DNA of 64,000 nt. Origin: Siccirubricoccus deserti. Lineage in GTDB: Bacteria; Pseudomonadota; Alphaproteobacteria; Acetobacterales; Acetobacteraceae. Positions within the stretch are counted from its first letter, which is position 1. The number at the start of each line of letters is the position of its first letter. Positions 24,378 through 33,090 of this stretch are shown here, piece by piece. The stretch is from positions 59,311-123,310 of the forward strand of contig NZ_JACOMF010000014.1 of the NCBI RefSeq assembly GCF_014283215.1, written 5' to 3'. A program made the position numbers and the translations under genes. Below the pieces are notes generated by a model that worked only from the letters and a program-made list of their open reading frames with translations, searched no databases and was not told the origin of the DNA.

Positions 24378-24835
24378 CAGCTGCCGCTCGCGGCCGCCTC
24401 CAACGCCAGTTCGAACAGCACCGGCGCAGCGGCATCGGCGGTGCCGATCGAGCCGCGGATGCAAAGCGTGGAGCGTCCGGCCTCGGTGCCGGTCTGCAGC
24501 TGCAGCTCCGGGTTGCGCAGCCGCGGCTCGAAACATGCCAGGCTGCGCCGCACCTCGGCCAACCAAGTGGCCTGGGCCCTTCGGTCACGCGGCGGCAGCG
24601 CGCCCATGTCCGGCACGCCCCAGTCCAGCACGGTCAGATCCTGCCCGGCCTCACGCGCCGGGCTGCGGCAGTCGAGCAGATGCCCGAGGTGCCGCGCCAC
24701 CGACAGCCGCAGATCGGCATCTTTCAACAGCCGCGCATCGGCACTGTCGGCGGCAGCAGGGTCGAGGTCGAACAGCCGGTCGAACAGCGGCGGGCGAGCT
24801 CCCCGCTGCCGGCGCGATACCTCCGGACGGCGCAT
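24377..24835 (-). CDS. tssE: T6SS baseplate protein TssE (gp25-like)
   Basis: A 152-residue gp25-family protein that starts sheath polymerisation at the baseplate. It shows the opening PPLFDRLFDLDP, the conserved LRLSVARHLGHLLDCRSP region, the GLP-like VLDWGVPDMGAL and the C-terminal E-PRL motif (FEPRLRNPELQLQ). The ATG at 24835 gives the family length. It lies 14 bp after hcp and is translationally coupled to tssF. Confidence 0.92.
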   Translation of the reverse strand: MRRPEVSRRQRGARPPLFDRLFDLDPAAADSADARLLKDADLRLSVARHLGHLLDCRSPAREAGQDLTVLDWGVPDMGALPPRDRRAQATWLAEVRRSLACFEPRLRNPELQLQTGTEAGRSTLCIRGSIGTADAAAPVLFELALEAAASGS

Positions 24836-24849
24836 GCGCGGCACTCCGG

Positions 24850-25344
24850 CTAGGAGTTCTTCTTGGCAAGCAGGTCCCAGGTCGCCGTGACGTTGCCGGC
24901 GATCGAGGATTTCTCGTCCTGCGTCTTGTAGGTGTATTTGATCTTGGTGAAGTTGAGGGTGATGGATTCCGCCATCTCCTCGCCGCTGCCGCTGCCGGAA
25001 TAGGCGATGTCGGCGATGATGGTGTTGGTCATCTCCACCGTCAGGAATTCCGATTTCGCCTGGCCGTCGACATCGCCGGCCTTCAGGAAATGCAGCTTGG
25101 TGACCGGCCAGGTGTGGCCTTGGTACATCTTCGCCATCAACTGGACCGAGGAGAGGTTGACGAAGCGCGACAGCGCGACATTGCTGAGGTTGATGGTCCC
25201 GGTCGTGCGCGCGTTGTTCAGCGTGTAGTCCACCGGCTGGCTGGCGCTGAAGGAGAAGCCGTTGCACAGGATCATGTTGTTGACATAGCCATCGACGGAC
25301 AGATCGCCGTTGATGCCGTCGATTTCGAGGATGATGCCGGGCAT
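24850..25344 (-). CDS. hcp: T6SS tube protein Hcp (TssD)
   Basis: A 164-residue Hcp-family protein forming the hexameric rings of the expelled inner tube. The opening PGIILEIDGINGDLSVDGYV, the middle VTKLHFLKAGDVDGQ and the C-terminal ESITLNFTKIKYTYKTQDEK are typical, and there is no signal peptide, as expected for a T6SS-exported protein. It is between tssC (70-bp gap) and tssE (14 bp). The relatively long gap before it could hold a processing site or an extra promoter, as Hcp is needed in large amounts. Confidence 0.95.
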   Translation of the reverse strand: MPGIILEIDGINGDLSVDGYVNNMILCNGFSFSASQPVDYTLNNARTTGTINLSNVALSRFVNLSSVQLMAKMYQGHTWPVTKLHFLKAGDVDGQAKSEFLTVEMTNTIIADIAYSGSGSGEEMAESITLNFTKIKYTYKTQDEKSSIAGNVTATWDLLAKKNS

Positions 25345-25414
25345 GGGAACCTTCGCAGGGATGAGGCGGGGGGGATCCGGCCGCCCGCAGGCGGCCGGTG
25401 TCAGCGGATGCGGA

Positions 25415-26881
25415 TCAGGCGGCCGGGGCCGGCAGCTCCGCCACCAGCCGGATGGAGGCGGTCAGCTCCTCCAGTTGGAAATGCGGCCGCAGGAAGACCG
25501 TGGCGCGGAAGGCGCCCGGGCGGCCCGGCACCTCGGAGACGTCGACCCGCCCCTCGCGCAGCGGCATCCGCGCCTTGTCCTCCTGCGTCGCTTCGTCCAT
25601 CAGCAAGATGTAATTCGCGAGCCAGCGGTTGAGGTAGTTGGAAAGCTGGCCGGCGGTGGCGAAGCTGCCGACCTTGTCGCGCACCATCACCTTCAGGTAG
25701 TGGGCGAAGCGCGACGCCGCCATCATGTAGGTCAGCACCGAGGAGAGCCGGGCATTCGCATTGGCCTCGCTGGTGTCGTAGAGCTTCGCCTTGTTCGCCG
25801 TCTGGGCGCCGAAGAAGGCGGCGTAGTCGGTGCCCTTGCAATGGACCAGCGGGATGAAGCCGAGGTCGGAAAGCTCCTTCTCGCGGCGGTCGGTGATCGC
25901 CACCTCGGTCGGGCATTTCAGCGCGACCTCGCCGTCATCGGTGTGGAAGCTGTGGGTCGGCAGGCCCTCGACCTTGCCGCCGCCCTCCACGCCGCGGATC
26001 GCCGCGCACCAGCCATGCCGGGCGAAGGCGGCGGTGATGCGCTCGGCCAGCACCCAGGCGGCGTTGCCCCAAAGGTACTTGGAATGGTCGGTGCCATCCA
26101 CATCCTCCTCGAAGCGCAGCCCCTCGACCGGCTTGGTGGCCTCCCCATAGGGCAGCCGCAGCAGCACATGCGGCATGCAGAGGCCGACGTAGCGGCTGTC
26201 CTCGGAGTTGCGGAAGGACCGCCACTTGGCCATCTCCGTCGTTTCGAAGATCTTCGCCAGGTCGCGCGGGTCGGGCAGCTTGGAGAAGCTGTCGAGACCG
26301 AACATCAGCGCTCCGGCGGCGGCGATGAACGGCGCATGGGCGGCGGCGGCGACGTTGCTGATCTTCTCCAGCAGCTGCATGTCCTGCGGATGCCGGCCGA
26401 ACTCGAAATCGCCGACCAACAGGCCATAGGGCGTGCCGCCGAAGGTGCCGTACTCCTCCTCATAGACCTTCTTGAACAGCGCCGACTGGTCGAACTCGAC
26501 AGCCTTCTCCAGATCCGCTGACAGCTCGTCCTTGGAGAGATTCAGCACCCGCAGCTTCAGCGCGGCGCCGGTTTCGCTGCGGCTGACCAGATGGTGCAGG
26601 CCGCGCCAGCTCGCTTCGAGCTTCTGGAACTCCTCGGCGTGCATCACCTGGTTGAGCTGGGCGGAGATGAGCCGGTCGAGCTCGGCGACGCGGAGCTTGA
26701 TGCTCTCGACCACATCACCCTGCACCCGGCCACTGTCGGACAGCACCTGGTCGACGAATTCGGCGACGAGATCCTTGGCATGCTCACGCTGCGAGGGCTC
26801 GAGCGCCAGCCGGCCTTCGTCGAGGATACTGTCGAGCAGCGTCGTCGGTGCCGCCACCACGAGTTGGTTGTCGCTGGGCAT
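25415..26881 (-). CDS. tssC: T6SS sheath protein TssC (large subunit)
   Basis: A 488-residue large subunit of the contractile sheath (VipB/ImpD family). Family landmarks include LDRLISAQLNQVMHAEEFQK followed by LEASWRGLHHLV, then YGTFGGTPYGLLVGDFEFGR. Further on are GLCMPHVLLRLPYGE, the ANARLSSVLTYMMAASRFAH region and the C-terminal HFQLEELTASIRLVAELP. A good Shine-Dalgarno (AAGGAG) precedes the ATG at 26881, 28 bp after tssB. It pairs with TssB to build the sheath that ClpV recycles. Confidence 0.96.
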   Translation of the reverse strand: MPSDNQLVVAAPTTLLDSILDEGRLALEPSQREHAKDLVAEFVDQVLSDSGRVQGDVVESIKLRVAELDRLISAQLNQVMHAEEFQKLEASWRGLHHLVSRSETGAALKLRVLNLSKDELSADLEKAVEFDQSALFKKVYEEEYGTFGGTPYGLLVGDFEFGRHPQDMQLLEKISNVAAAAHAPFIAAAGALMFGLDSFSKLPDPRDLAKIFETTEMAKWRSFRNSEDSRYVGLCMPHVLLRLPYGEATKPVEGLRFEEDVDGTDHSKYLWGNAAWVLAERITAAFARHGWCAAIRGVEGGGKVEGLPTHSFHTDDGEVALKCPTEVAITDRREKELSDLGFIPLVHCKGTDYAAFFGAQTANKAKLYDTSEANANARLSSVLTYMMAASRFAHYLKVMVRDKVGSFATAGQLSNYLNRWLANYILLMDEATQEDKARMPLREGRVDVSEVPGRPGAFRATVFLRPHFQLEELTASIRLVAELPAPAA

Positions 26882-26909
26882 CTATGTCGTCTCCTTCTGG
26901 CGCGTCGGC

Positions 26910-27437
26910 TCAGGCGGTGGGGGCAGCGGCTTCGGCCGGGGCGGCCAGCAGGCCGCGGAGCTCATCCTGCTTCTCGGTGCTGCCGATCACATCACCGAGA
27001 AGCCGGTCCAGCTCGTCATTGCCATCGAGCTTGGCCAGCAGGTCGTTCAGCTTCTGCCGCGCGTCATACAGCTTCGACAGCGCCGGGATCTGCTTCAGCA
27101 CCGCCACTGGCTCGAAGCTGTCGATATCGGTGAAGGTCAGCGCGACATTCAGCTTGCTGCCGTCGTCCTGCAGCGCATTCGGAACCTGATAGGCCAGGCG
27201 CGGCGCGATGCCGGTAATCACGTCATTGAAGTTGTCGCGGTCGATCTCGACGAACTTCCGCGCCTTCAGCTTCGGCAGCGGCGAGGCCGGGCTGCGCTTG
27301 CCGGACAGGTCGGCCAGGATGCCGACGAGGAGCGGCAGCTCCTTCATCTCGATCGCGCCTCCGGTCTCGACGTCGTAGGTGATCTGTACGCGGGGCGGGC
27401 GCACCCGCCCCAGCTTCTTCTGGGTGCTTTCGCTCAT
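26910..27437 (-). CDS. tssB: T6SS sheath protein TssB (small subunit)
   Basis: A 175-residue small sheath subunit (VipA/ImpB family). It starts MSESTQKKLGRVRPPRVQIT and has the diagnostic ELPLLVGILADLSG and RKFVEIDRDNFNDV segments. The C-terminal helix that exposes the ClpV-binding site is present. ATG 27437 has a strong GGAGGA ahead of it. It is the first gene after a 217-bp non-coding gap, so a promoter for the tssB-to-vgrG block probably lies there. Confidence 0.95.
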   Translation of the reverse strand: MSESTQKKLGRVRPPRVQITYDVETGGAIEMKELPLLVGILADLSGKRSPASPLPKLKARKFVEIDRDNFNDVITGIAPRLAYQVPNALQDDGSKLNVALTFTDIDSFEPVAVLKQIPALSKLYDARQKLNDLLAKLDGNDELDRLLGDVIGSTEKQDELRGLLAAPAEAAAPTA

Positions 27438-27654
27438 GCCGGAGTCCTCCTTGCAAGCGCTGGCCTGGTGCTGCTCGCCGGAGGGAAGCATCGTACCGAT
27501 CTGGTAAAGGCCGGGTTTATCGCCTGCGGATTGCGACGATATTTGTCCTGGAATCGCGCAGGGAACTGCTGCATGCAGCACGCGCGCATGGCGTCGGCGG
27601 CCGCTCGCCGCATGACATCGGATAATGGGAACCGTGCGGAATGCCGCGCGGCGC
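27438..27654 (-). promoter_or_regulatory. Gap inside the T6SS locus, probable promoter of tssB block
   Basis: This 217-bp stretch between the PAAR gene and tssB is the only sizeable break in the 21-kb minus-strand locus. On the minus strand it contains TACGAT, a possible -10 element, about 60 bases before the tssB start. It also contains the 14-bp palindrome described separately. No convincing ORF lies in it. Confidence 0.4.
27567..27580. promoter_or_regulatory. 14-bp perfect palindrome upstream of tssB
   Basis: TGCTGCATGCAGCA is identical on both strands and lies about 130 bp upstream of tssB in the non-coding gap. Size and symmetry suit a dimeric regulator's operator. No regulator gene is linked, so this is only a candidate site. 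Confidence 0.4.
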
Positions 27655-28041
27655 TCAGCCGCCGATCAGCACCGTCGGGCAGCCGGGCGGCATGATGGTG
27701 CCGGTCGGCGAGGGCAGCGGCGCGACGCAGCTCGCATGCAGGGTCATGTCGCCAACCCGCGCCGCCGGCAGCCCGCCGATCAGCACGGTGGCGGAGCCGA
27801 GGCTGACCATGCCCGGTCCGCCTGGCACGCAGCCCGGCAGCATGCAGGGCGCGGTCTGGCTGGTCAGGGTCGCCGCGGGCAGGTTGCCGATCAGCACCGT
27901 CGGCACGCCCTTCAGGATCGGCAGCGGCAGCGCCGGATGCGGGCATGCGGTCGGCACCGGCGCGGCGGGATGCATCGGCGCATGGCAATGCGGCGCATCC
28001 TGCTTCACCAGGTCGCCCATCCGGGCCGCGGGCTTGCTCAT
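27655..28041 (-). CDS. PAAR-domain protein (T6SS spike tip)
   Basis: A 128-residue PAAR protein that caps VgrG. It begins MSKPAARMGD and has repeated beta-turn elements (GVPTVLIGNLPAATLT, then SATVLIGGLPAARVGD and CPTVLIGG). Cysteine and histidine residues suited to zinc binding are present (DAPHCHAPMH, C-HPALP). It is a bare cap with no toxin extension. It lies 4 bp after tssA and is the last gene of the first half of the locus. Confidence 0.92.
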   Translation of the reverse strand: MSKPAARMGDLVKQDAPHCHAPMHPAAPVPTACPHPALPLPILKGVPTVLIGNLPAATLTSQTAPCMLPGCVPGGPGMVSLGSATVLIGGLPAARVGDMTLHASCVAPLPSPTGTIMPPGCPTVLIGG

Positions 28042-28045
28042 CCGG

Positions 28046-29101
28046 CTATTCCCGCGCCGGTGCGATGCGCAGCAGCCGGAACGGTCCGCCTTCCTCCTTC
28101 ATCAGCTCGGCCAGCAACTCGGGCAACTGCATCCGGCCCCAGCCAATCGCCCGCCGCAGCAGTGCCGGCACCGGGCTGTGCGGCTCCAGCGCCTCAAGGT
28201 ACTGCGCCACCTCTTCCAGCCGCTGATAGGCGGCGTCGCGGCTGGCGATGGCCTCGGCGGCCAGCGGCCTCGGCCGCGGCATCTGGGGCGCGGGTGGCTC
28301 AGCCAGGGCGGAGTCCGGCGTTGCTACGTCGAGCGGCACGCGACGACCGGTAAGTTCCGAGCGCAGGAAAGCCTCCATGGTGGCGAAGGTGGCACGCAGC
28401 TGGGCGAAGGCGGGGGGCGAGGCGGTGCCGGCCTGGCGCAGCGCCTCCAGCAGCCCTTCCAGCCCAGCCTCGGCCTGCCGCAACTCCTCCAGCATGCGCA
28501 GGTAGGTCATGTCGGGGGTGCGGGCGATCGCCTTGGCCAGGGCAGCCTGGCGTTCGCCATCCTCGGCCGTCGGGCGGCCCTGGCCGCCGGCGCGGCGGCG
28601 CTGCAGCGAGGCTTGGTCATGCCAGCTCGGCGGTGGCTCGCCGAACTCGGCCATCGGTTGCAGCATCAGCCTCTCCGCCAACTTGCCGTCGAGCCATTCC
28701 AGCACGGTGAGCCGGGCGTCCTCCTCCGCATCCTCGCCAGCGGCGGGCCACAGCAGCGGCCAATAGCGCTCCACCAGCCGGCCAAGCAGCGCCAGCCCGG
28801 CGGTGGTACCGACCAGGCCGTGCCGCACCGCCAGCGCCTCCGTCAGCCAGGCGGCGAGCTGGAGGTCCTTGCTGCGGGTCGCCAACGCCGATTGGGCCTG
28901 GGCGATCACCGCCGGCCAGTCGGCCAGCTTCAACCGGCTGCGCCAGACGCCGCGCGGCGCCTGGGCATCATCCTCCCGCCGCAGCTCACGCAGCACGTCG
29001 AAGAGCGGGTCGTAGCGCAAGCTGGGACCGGCCGGGGCCTCTCCAGAAATTGGTTGCAGCAGGAGGTCGAGGTCCAGCAGGGCCATGCGTGCCTCGCTCA
29101 T
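28046..29101 (-). CDS. tssA: T6SS protein TssA (ImpA family)
   Basis: A 351-residue protein with an N-terminal ImpA domain (LLQPISGEAPAGPSLRYDPL, then FDVLRELRREDD). The ARTPDMTYLRMLEELR stretch and the C-terminal HSPVPALLRRAIGWGRMQLP and ELLAELM follow, typical of the short TssA class. TssA links the membrane complex, baseplate and growing sheath. The ATG at 29101 overlaps the tssM stop by 4 bp; an in-frame ATG at 29086 is the other option. Confidence 0.92.
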   Translation of the reverse strand: MSEARMALLDLDLLLQPISGEAPAGPSLRYDPLFDVLRELRREDDAQAPRGVWRSRLKLADWPAVIAQAQSALATRSKDLQLAAWLTEALAVRHGLVGTTAGLALLGRLVERYWPLLWPAAGEDAEEDARLTVLEWLDGKLAERLMLQPMAEFGEPPPSWHDQASLQRRRAGGQGRPTAEDGERQAALAKAIARTPDMTYLRMLEELRQAEAGLEGLLEALRQAGTASPPAFAQLRATFATMEAFLRSELTGRRVPLDVATPDSALAEPPAPQMPRPRPLAAEAIASRDAAYQRLEEVAQYLEALEPHSPVPALLRRAIGWGRMQLPELLAELMKEEGGPFRLLRIAPARE

Positions 29102-31605
29102 GGTGCGGTGGTGGCGAGAATCGCGCGGGGCGCCGCCACCGGCCAATCGGTGGGAATGGAGGGCAGCGCAAGGCGCGGCCCGGCCGGTGCGGCCTGGGCG
29201 GTGATGCCGAGGCTGGCAAAGACCATCGCTGGGGTGGTGGCGCGGGGCGGCTCGCCGGCCTCGGCGGTCTGTACCCGCAGCGCCAGCATTGGGCCGGAGT
29301 CGCCGGGGCCGGGCTGCCAATCACCTGCGGTTGGCGCCAGGCGCCGAGCCAGGGTTATCAGCGCCCAGGGATCGCGCGCGGTGACGGTGATGGTCCCGGC
29401 CTCGGCCCGCGGTCCGGCCGGCAGCAACTGCACCGGCTGCACCGGGGCGTTGCGTGCCCAGCGGAGCGAGAGGATCAGCGGATCGCCGAGCTTCCAGGGC
29501 ACCGGCCGCTGGCCGGACATGGTGCCGGTGGTGACGCCGCGTCCGATGAGGCGCCATTCGATCACGGCGTCACCGCCGGTCTCGCGCTCCGGCAGGGCGC
29601 GAAAGCGCGGCACCAGCACCAGCCCCGGTTCCACCCCATCCAGCCCCAGCAGGGGTTTCAGAAGGCCGCGTGCCTGGCGCATCTGTTCGATGAAGCGGCG
29701 GGCCCGGGCCGCCAGCGCCGGATCGCCCGGCAGCGCCGCCAGCGCGGCCTTCGCCTGGTCCTCGAAACCGGAATAGAATTCGGCCACCCGTTCCGCCGTG
29801 GCATGCGGGCCGCGCTCGGCGGCGGACAGCGGAGCGAAGGGGTAGCGGCCGGCCAGCAGCCGGGTGAAGCTTTCGTCCAGCGCCTCCCAGGCGCCGGCGG
29901 CGCGGGTGGCGGTCTGCACCTGGCACAAGCTGCGCAACCGGGCATGCAGCCGCACCGCCTGGTCGGTGAACCAGTCGCCGCCGCCCCGCGCCGGCAGATC
30001 GGCGCAATTCCCCGGCGTCACCGCGGCGAGATCCTGGCCGATCATACGTTCCAGCCCGGCGAGCGAACCCGCCCTGCCCTGGCTCGCGCGTTGCAGCTCC
30101 TCGGCTAGGCCACGCCAGCGGGCAGCGATGGCGGGCAGCCGCGGCTCGCCCAGCTCCGGCGCAGCGAGCACATCCAGCATTGGCTGTGCCAGCTCCGCCA
30201 AGCGGTGCAGTCGCTCACGCTCCCGCCCCAGCAGTGCCGGCAGCATGGCCGCGTCGGCCAATCCGTAGAGCGCCGCCGGATCCAGCTTGCCTTCGGTCCA
30301 GACCAGCTGGCCGGAGGGCGGTGGTTGGTAGCCGGCACCGGCTTCGAGCTGAGCCCAGCCAGCCGCCAGGAGGCGTTGCGCCTGCTGCGTCACCATCCCG
30401 GCCAGCGCCGCCGCATCATCCGGCGCGGCGCCGGCACGCAGCGCCACCACCAGCCGCAGCAGCACCGGATGGGCGGCGCGTGCCGCCGCCGCCACCGGAG
30501 CCAAATCGCGGCCTTCGGCCGGCAACTGTGCCTGCGCCACCGCGGCCACCAGCCCGGCAGCCAGCCGCTCCTCCGCCGCCCGCTGCACCGCTGAGCGCAG
30601 CGGCGCCGGGAATTCCGGCAGGTCGCGCAACTGGAACAGCGCATGGTCGTCGACCAGCGCGGCGGCGGCCTCCAGCGCCGGGATGTTCCAGCGGAACAGC
30701 GCCGGCCGCGCCGCGGGCGCCGCAGCTTGTGCCACAGCGCGCATGAAGGGGCGGGCCAGCAGCGCCGCGAACTGCCCCTGCAACGCCGTCGCCGCGGCGG
30801 CCGGCTCCAGCCGGTTCCGCTCTGGCGCTGCCACCAGCAGCGGGCCGATGCCGGTGGCATCGACAGTGACGGCCGCCTCGGCGCCAGCCGGGGCCTGGGC
30901 AGCCCGCAGCAGCGCATCGCGCACCGTGGGGCCGAGCAGGCGGCTGTCGCTCACCACTCGCAGCAGTGCCTGGAATTCGCTGCCGCCCAGCACGCCCTCG
31001 GCGACCAGCCCGGGCGCGTCGCGCCGTGCCGCGGCCAACCCGGCCTCCAGCGCCTCCGCCGCCGCCTGCACACGGTCCGCCGCGTCGGGGCCATCGGCCT
31101 CGGCGAGGTTCGCCAGCCGGGCCGCGGCCTGGCGCTGCAGGTCCAGGCTATCGGGTGGCGGCACCTGCCGCGCCAGGTAGGATTGCGCCAGCACCAGCAG
31201 CCGGGATTGCAGGCTGCCGCGCAGGATGGCGGCGTCGATCGGCTGGGCGCCGGCCTCGACTGTCGCGCCTCGCAGCGCGGCGGCAGAAGGCAGCTCGGCG
31301 AAGCCCAGCTCGGCGGCGCGGTCGACATAGGCGGCCGGCAGCTCGATGCCATGGGTGTAGTGCAGCAGCTCCGCCAGCCCCATCGTGCCGCCACCGACGC
31401 CCAGCCGGTTGAAGGTCTGCACATAGCGCTCCAGCAGCAGCGTCTCGCCTAGGAAGCGGCGCAGCTCGCGCAATTCGGGCGCGCCGCCGGGCGGCGCCGG
31501 GGCCTGGGTCTCGCCTGCCGAGAGAGCTTGGCCGCGGCGCATCAGGGTGGCGCGGATCTCGCCCATCACCAGCCGCCAGTGGCCAATGGCCAGCGCGGTG
31601 CGCAC
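29098..31605 (-). CDS. TssM C-terminal fragment (periplasmic part)
   Basis: An open frame of 835 codons continuing TssM after the TAG at 31708-31710. It covers the periplasmic IcmF-related and C-terminal domains (LRRFLGETLLLERYVQTFNR, then ADLPARGGGDWFTDQAVRLH and QPVQLLPAGP-like beta strands near the end). It would lack the transmembrane anchor if translated alone. It ends with a 4-bp overlap with tssA. Confidence 0.6.
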   Translation of the reverse strand: MRTALAIGHWRLVMGEIRATLMRRGQALSAGETQAPAPPGGAPELRELRRFLGETLLLERYVQTFNRLGVGGGTMGLAELLHYTHGIELPAAYVDRAAELGFAELPSAAALRGATVEAGAQPIDAAILRGSLQSRLLVLAQSYLARQVPPPDSLDLQRQAAARLANLAEADGPDAADRVQAAAEALEAGLAAARRDAPGLVAEGVLGGSEFQALLRVVSDSRLLGPTVRDALLRAAQAPAGAEAAVTVDATGIGPLLVAAPERNRLEPAAAATALQGQFAALLARPFMRAVAQAAAPAARPALFRWNIPALEAAAALVDDHALFQLRDLPEFPAPLRSAVQRAAEERLAAGLVAAVAQAQLPAEGRDLAPVAAAARAAHPVLLRLVVALRAGAAPDDAAALAGMVTQQAQRLLAAGWAQLEAGAGYQPPPSGQLVWTEGKLDPAALYGLADAAMLPALLGRERERLHRLAELAQPMLDVLAAPELGEPRLPAIAARWRGLAEELQRASQGRAGSLAGLERMIGQDLAAVTPGNCADLPARGGGDWFTDQAVRLHARLRSLCQVQTATRAAGAWEALDESFTRLLAGRYPFAPLSAAERGPHATAERVAEFYSGFEDQAKAALAALPGDPALAARARRFIEQMRQARGLLKPLLGLDGVEPGLVLVPRFRALPERETGGDAVIEWRLIGRGVTTGTMSGQRPVPWKLGDPLILSLRWARNAPVQPVQLLPAGPRAEAGTITVTARDPWALITLARRLAPTAGDWQPGPGDSGPMLALRVQTAEAGEPPRATTPAMVFASLGITAQAAPAGPRLALPSIPTDWPVAAPRAILATTAP

Positions 31606-33041
31606 CCGATCTGCGGTGGCGTCCAGCGCGGCGATCGGCCAGAGCGGGTCCTGCCAGCCGGAGCCGAGCCGGGCGATGCCGCGGATCGCCGCCAGCGGAC
31701 CGGCGCCCTAGGTCGGCGCGGCGCCGGCGGTGGTCTCCTGCGCCGCCGCCACCGGGCCCGCGAGCGCCCGCAGCGCCGGGGTGAAGCTGGCGTGCATCCG
31801 CCCCAGCGTGCCGACGCCGGACCACAGCACCAGGGCGAGCACCGCCGCCGCCGCCGCCACGGCGCCGCGCCAGATCGTCCGGCGGCGACCCTGCAGCAGC
31901 GACCAGCGCGGCACCGGCCGCGGCAGGTCGCGCTCGGCGAAGATCTTCTGCTGCAGCACCCCCGGACGAAGCCAAGCGGCGGTGGCTGCTCGGCCGCCAC
32001 TGCCGGCCCCACCGCGCCGCTCAGCCATAGCCCACGGAAGAACAGCGATTCCTGGTAGCCGGTCTGGCGGAACAGCACGCCGAGGAACGTCGCCAGCGGG
32101 CCACGCAGATGGTCCAACTCGACCGGCAGGCGCATGGCGGCAGCCGCGGTCTCCTCCCCTGCCCCGGCGGCGCCGAGTTCCAACCCGGCGGCGGCGGCGG
32201 CATCCTGCATGCTATCCATCGCCTCGCCGATCCAGGTGGGCTGGAAGCTCGCCTCCAGCGGATAGGGGCTCGACCAGCCGAAGGCGCTGTCCTGCGCTTC
32301 GGGCGGCAGTGCCGCCAACAGGTGCTGGAAGCCGGGGATGGCATCGCCCATGGTCAGCACCAGCCAGACCGGCAGGGTCAGTCCCGTCACCTTCTGCACC
32401 TGCCACAGCCTTGTGTGGATCTCCGCCGCCTTGGCCGCCAGGGTGGCGGCGGGCAGCGCCTCGGGCCCGGCCAGATCGGGCACCGGCAGGGTCAGCAGGA
32501 TGCCATCGAGCGGCAGCCCGTCGCGGGCGCGGGTGAGTTCCTCCAGCAGGGCGATCCAGGCGCCATCGGACAGCCGGTCACCACGTAGATCGGCGAAGGC
32601 CTCGCCGGCGACATCGATGACCACGGCGCGGTCGTAGAACCACCAGGCGCAGCCGAGCGGCTTGCCGGTCGCCGGATCGGGCACCGCGGCGGGCGGGCGG
32701 GCGCTGCCGCCGGCGGCGCAGAGCGCGCTGGTGCCACCGCCGCGGGTGCCGACCGCCAGCACCCAGGGCACGAGATAAGGGTTGCTCGACCCCGCCACCG
32801 CCTGGCGGTACTCGGAGAGGCCGTTGCGGAAGGCTTGGCGCATCAGCGCCGGGGTCAGCACCATCGCCTCGCGCGGCGCCGCCAGCAGATCCACCACTGG
32901 CGCCACGGCCGGCGGCGCCAGCCGCAGTCGGCGCAGCCGCAGCCAGAGCAGCACGGCGAGGCCGAGGGTCAGCACGGTGGAAGCGGCCAGCAGCAGCACC
33001 TGCCAGTCGCGCAGCAGATCGATCATCGCCAGCACGGTCAT
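31566..33041 (-). CDS. TssM N-terminal fragment (runs out of frame after the G-run)
   Basis: Open for 491 codons, of which about the first 360 are TssM-like: TM helices at about 13-33, a GTPase-like core, and ESLFFRGLWLSG. After the G-run at 31959-31963 the reading becomes arginine- and cysteine-rich out-of-frame sequence (CRGRCRAGRCCRVAAGRSG) without family character. That change marks the frameshift point. ATG 33041 is used; an ATG at 33026 is close by. Confidence 0.6.
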   Translation of the reverse strand: MTVLAMIDLLRDWQVLLLAASTVLTLGLAVLLWLRLRRLRLAPPAVAPVVDLLAAPREAMVLTPALMRQAFRNGLSEYRQAVAGSSNPYLVPWVLAVGTRGGGTSALCAAGGSARPPAAVPDPATGKPLGCAWWFYDRAVVIDVAGEAFADLRGDRLSDGAWIALLEELTRARDGLPLDGILLTLPVPDLAGPEALPAATLAAKAAEIHTRLWQVQKVTGLTLPVWLVLTMGDAIPGFQHLLAALPPEAQDSAFGWSSPYPLEASFQPTWIGEAMDSMQDAAAAAGLELGAAGAGEETAAAAMRLPVELDHLRGPLATFLGVLFRQTGYQESLFFRGLWLSGAVGPAVAAEQPPPLGFVRGCCSRRSSPSATCRGRCRAGRCCRVAAGRSGAAPWRRRRRCSPWCCGPASARWGGCTPASPRRCGRSRARWRRRRRPPPAPRRPRAPVRWRRSAASPGSAPAGRTRSGRSPRWTPPQIGCAPRWPLATGGW

Positions 33042-33090
33042 TGCCCCATCTTCGGCAGGCGCCGCCGGACGGCGCGGAGGTTTCCGGCGC

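Larger units (their letters stand above)
29098..33041 (-). pseudogene. tssM: T6SS membrane-complex gene tssM (IcmF) with a frameshift and an in-frame TAG
   Basis: TssM spans the inner membrane and connects to TssJ. The region holds about 1,314 codons' worth of recognisable sequence in three pieces. Piece 1 runs from 33041 with two N-terminal TM helices and an IcmF core (CAWWFYDRAVVIDVAGEAF) up to LWLSGAVGPAVAAEQPPPLGF. At a run of five G residues on the coding strand (plus 31959-31963) the frame shifts; adding one G would join FVRG to VLQQKIFAERDLPRP. Piece 2 contains TM3 (AVAAAAAVLALVLWSGVG) and stops at TAG 31708-31710. Piece 3 continues in the same frame to 29098. Two independent lesions make it non-functional as written. 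Confidence 0.85.

Noticed and set aside
21595..33041. Amber (TAG) codons read as sense in this genome
   Set aside because: pntB, the 108-aa gene and DUF6481 end at TAG in normal places, and tssM also has a frameshift, so gene decay or sequence error is simpler than recoding.
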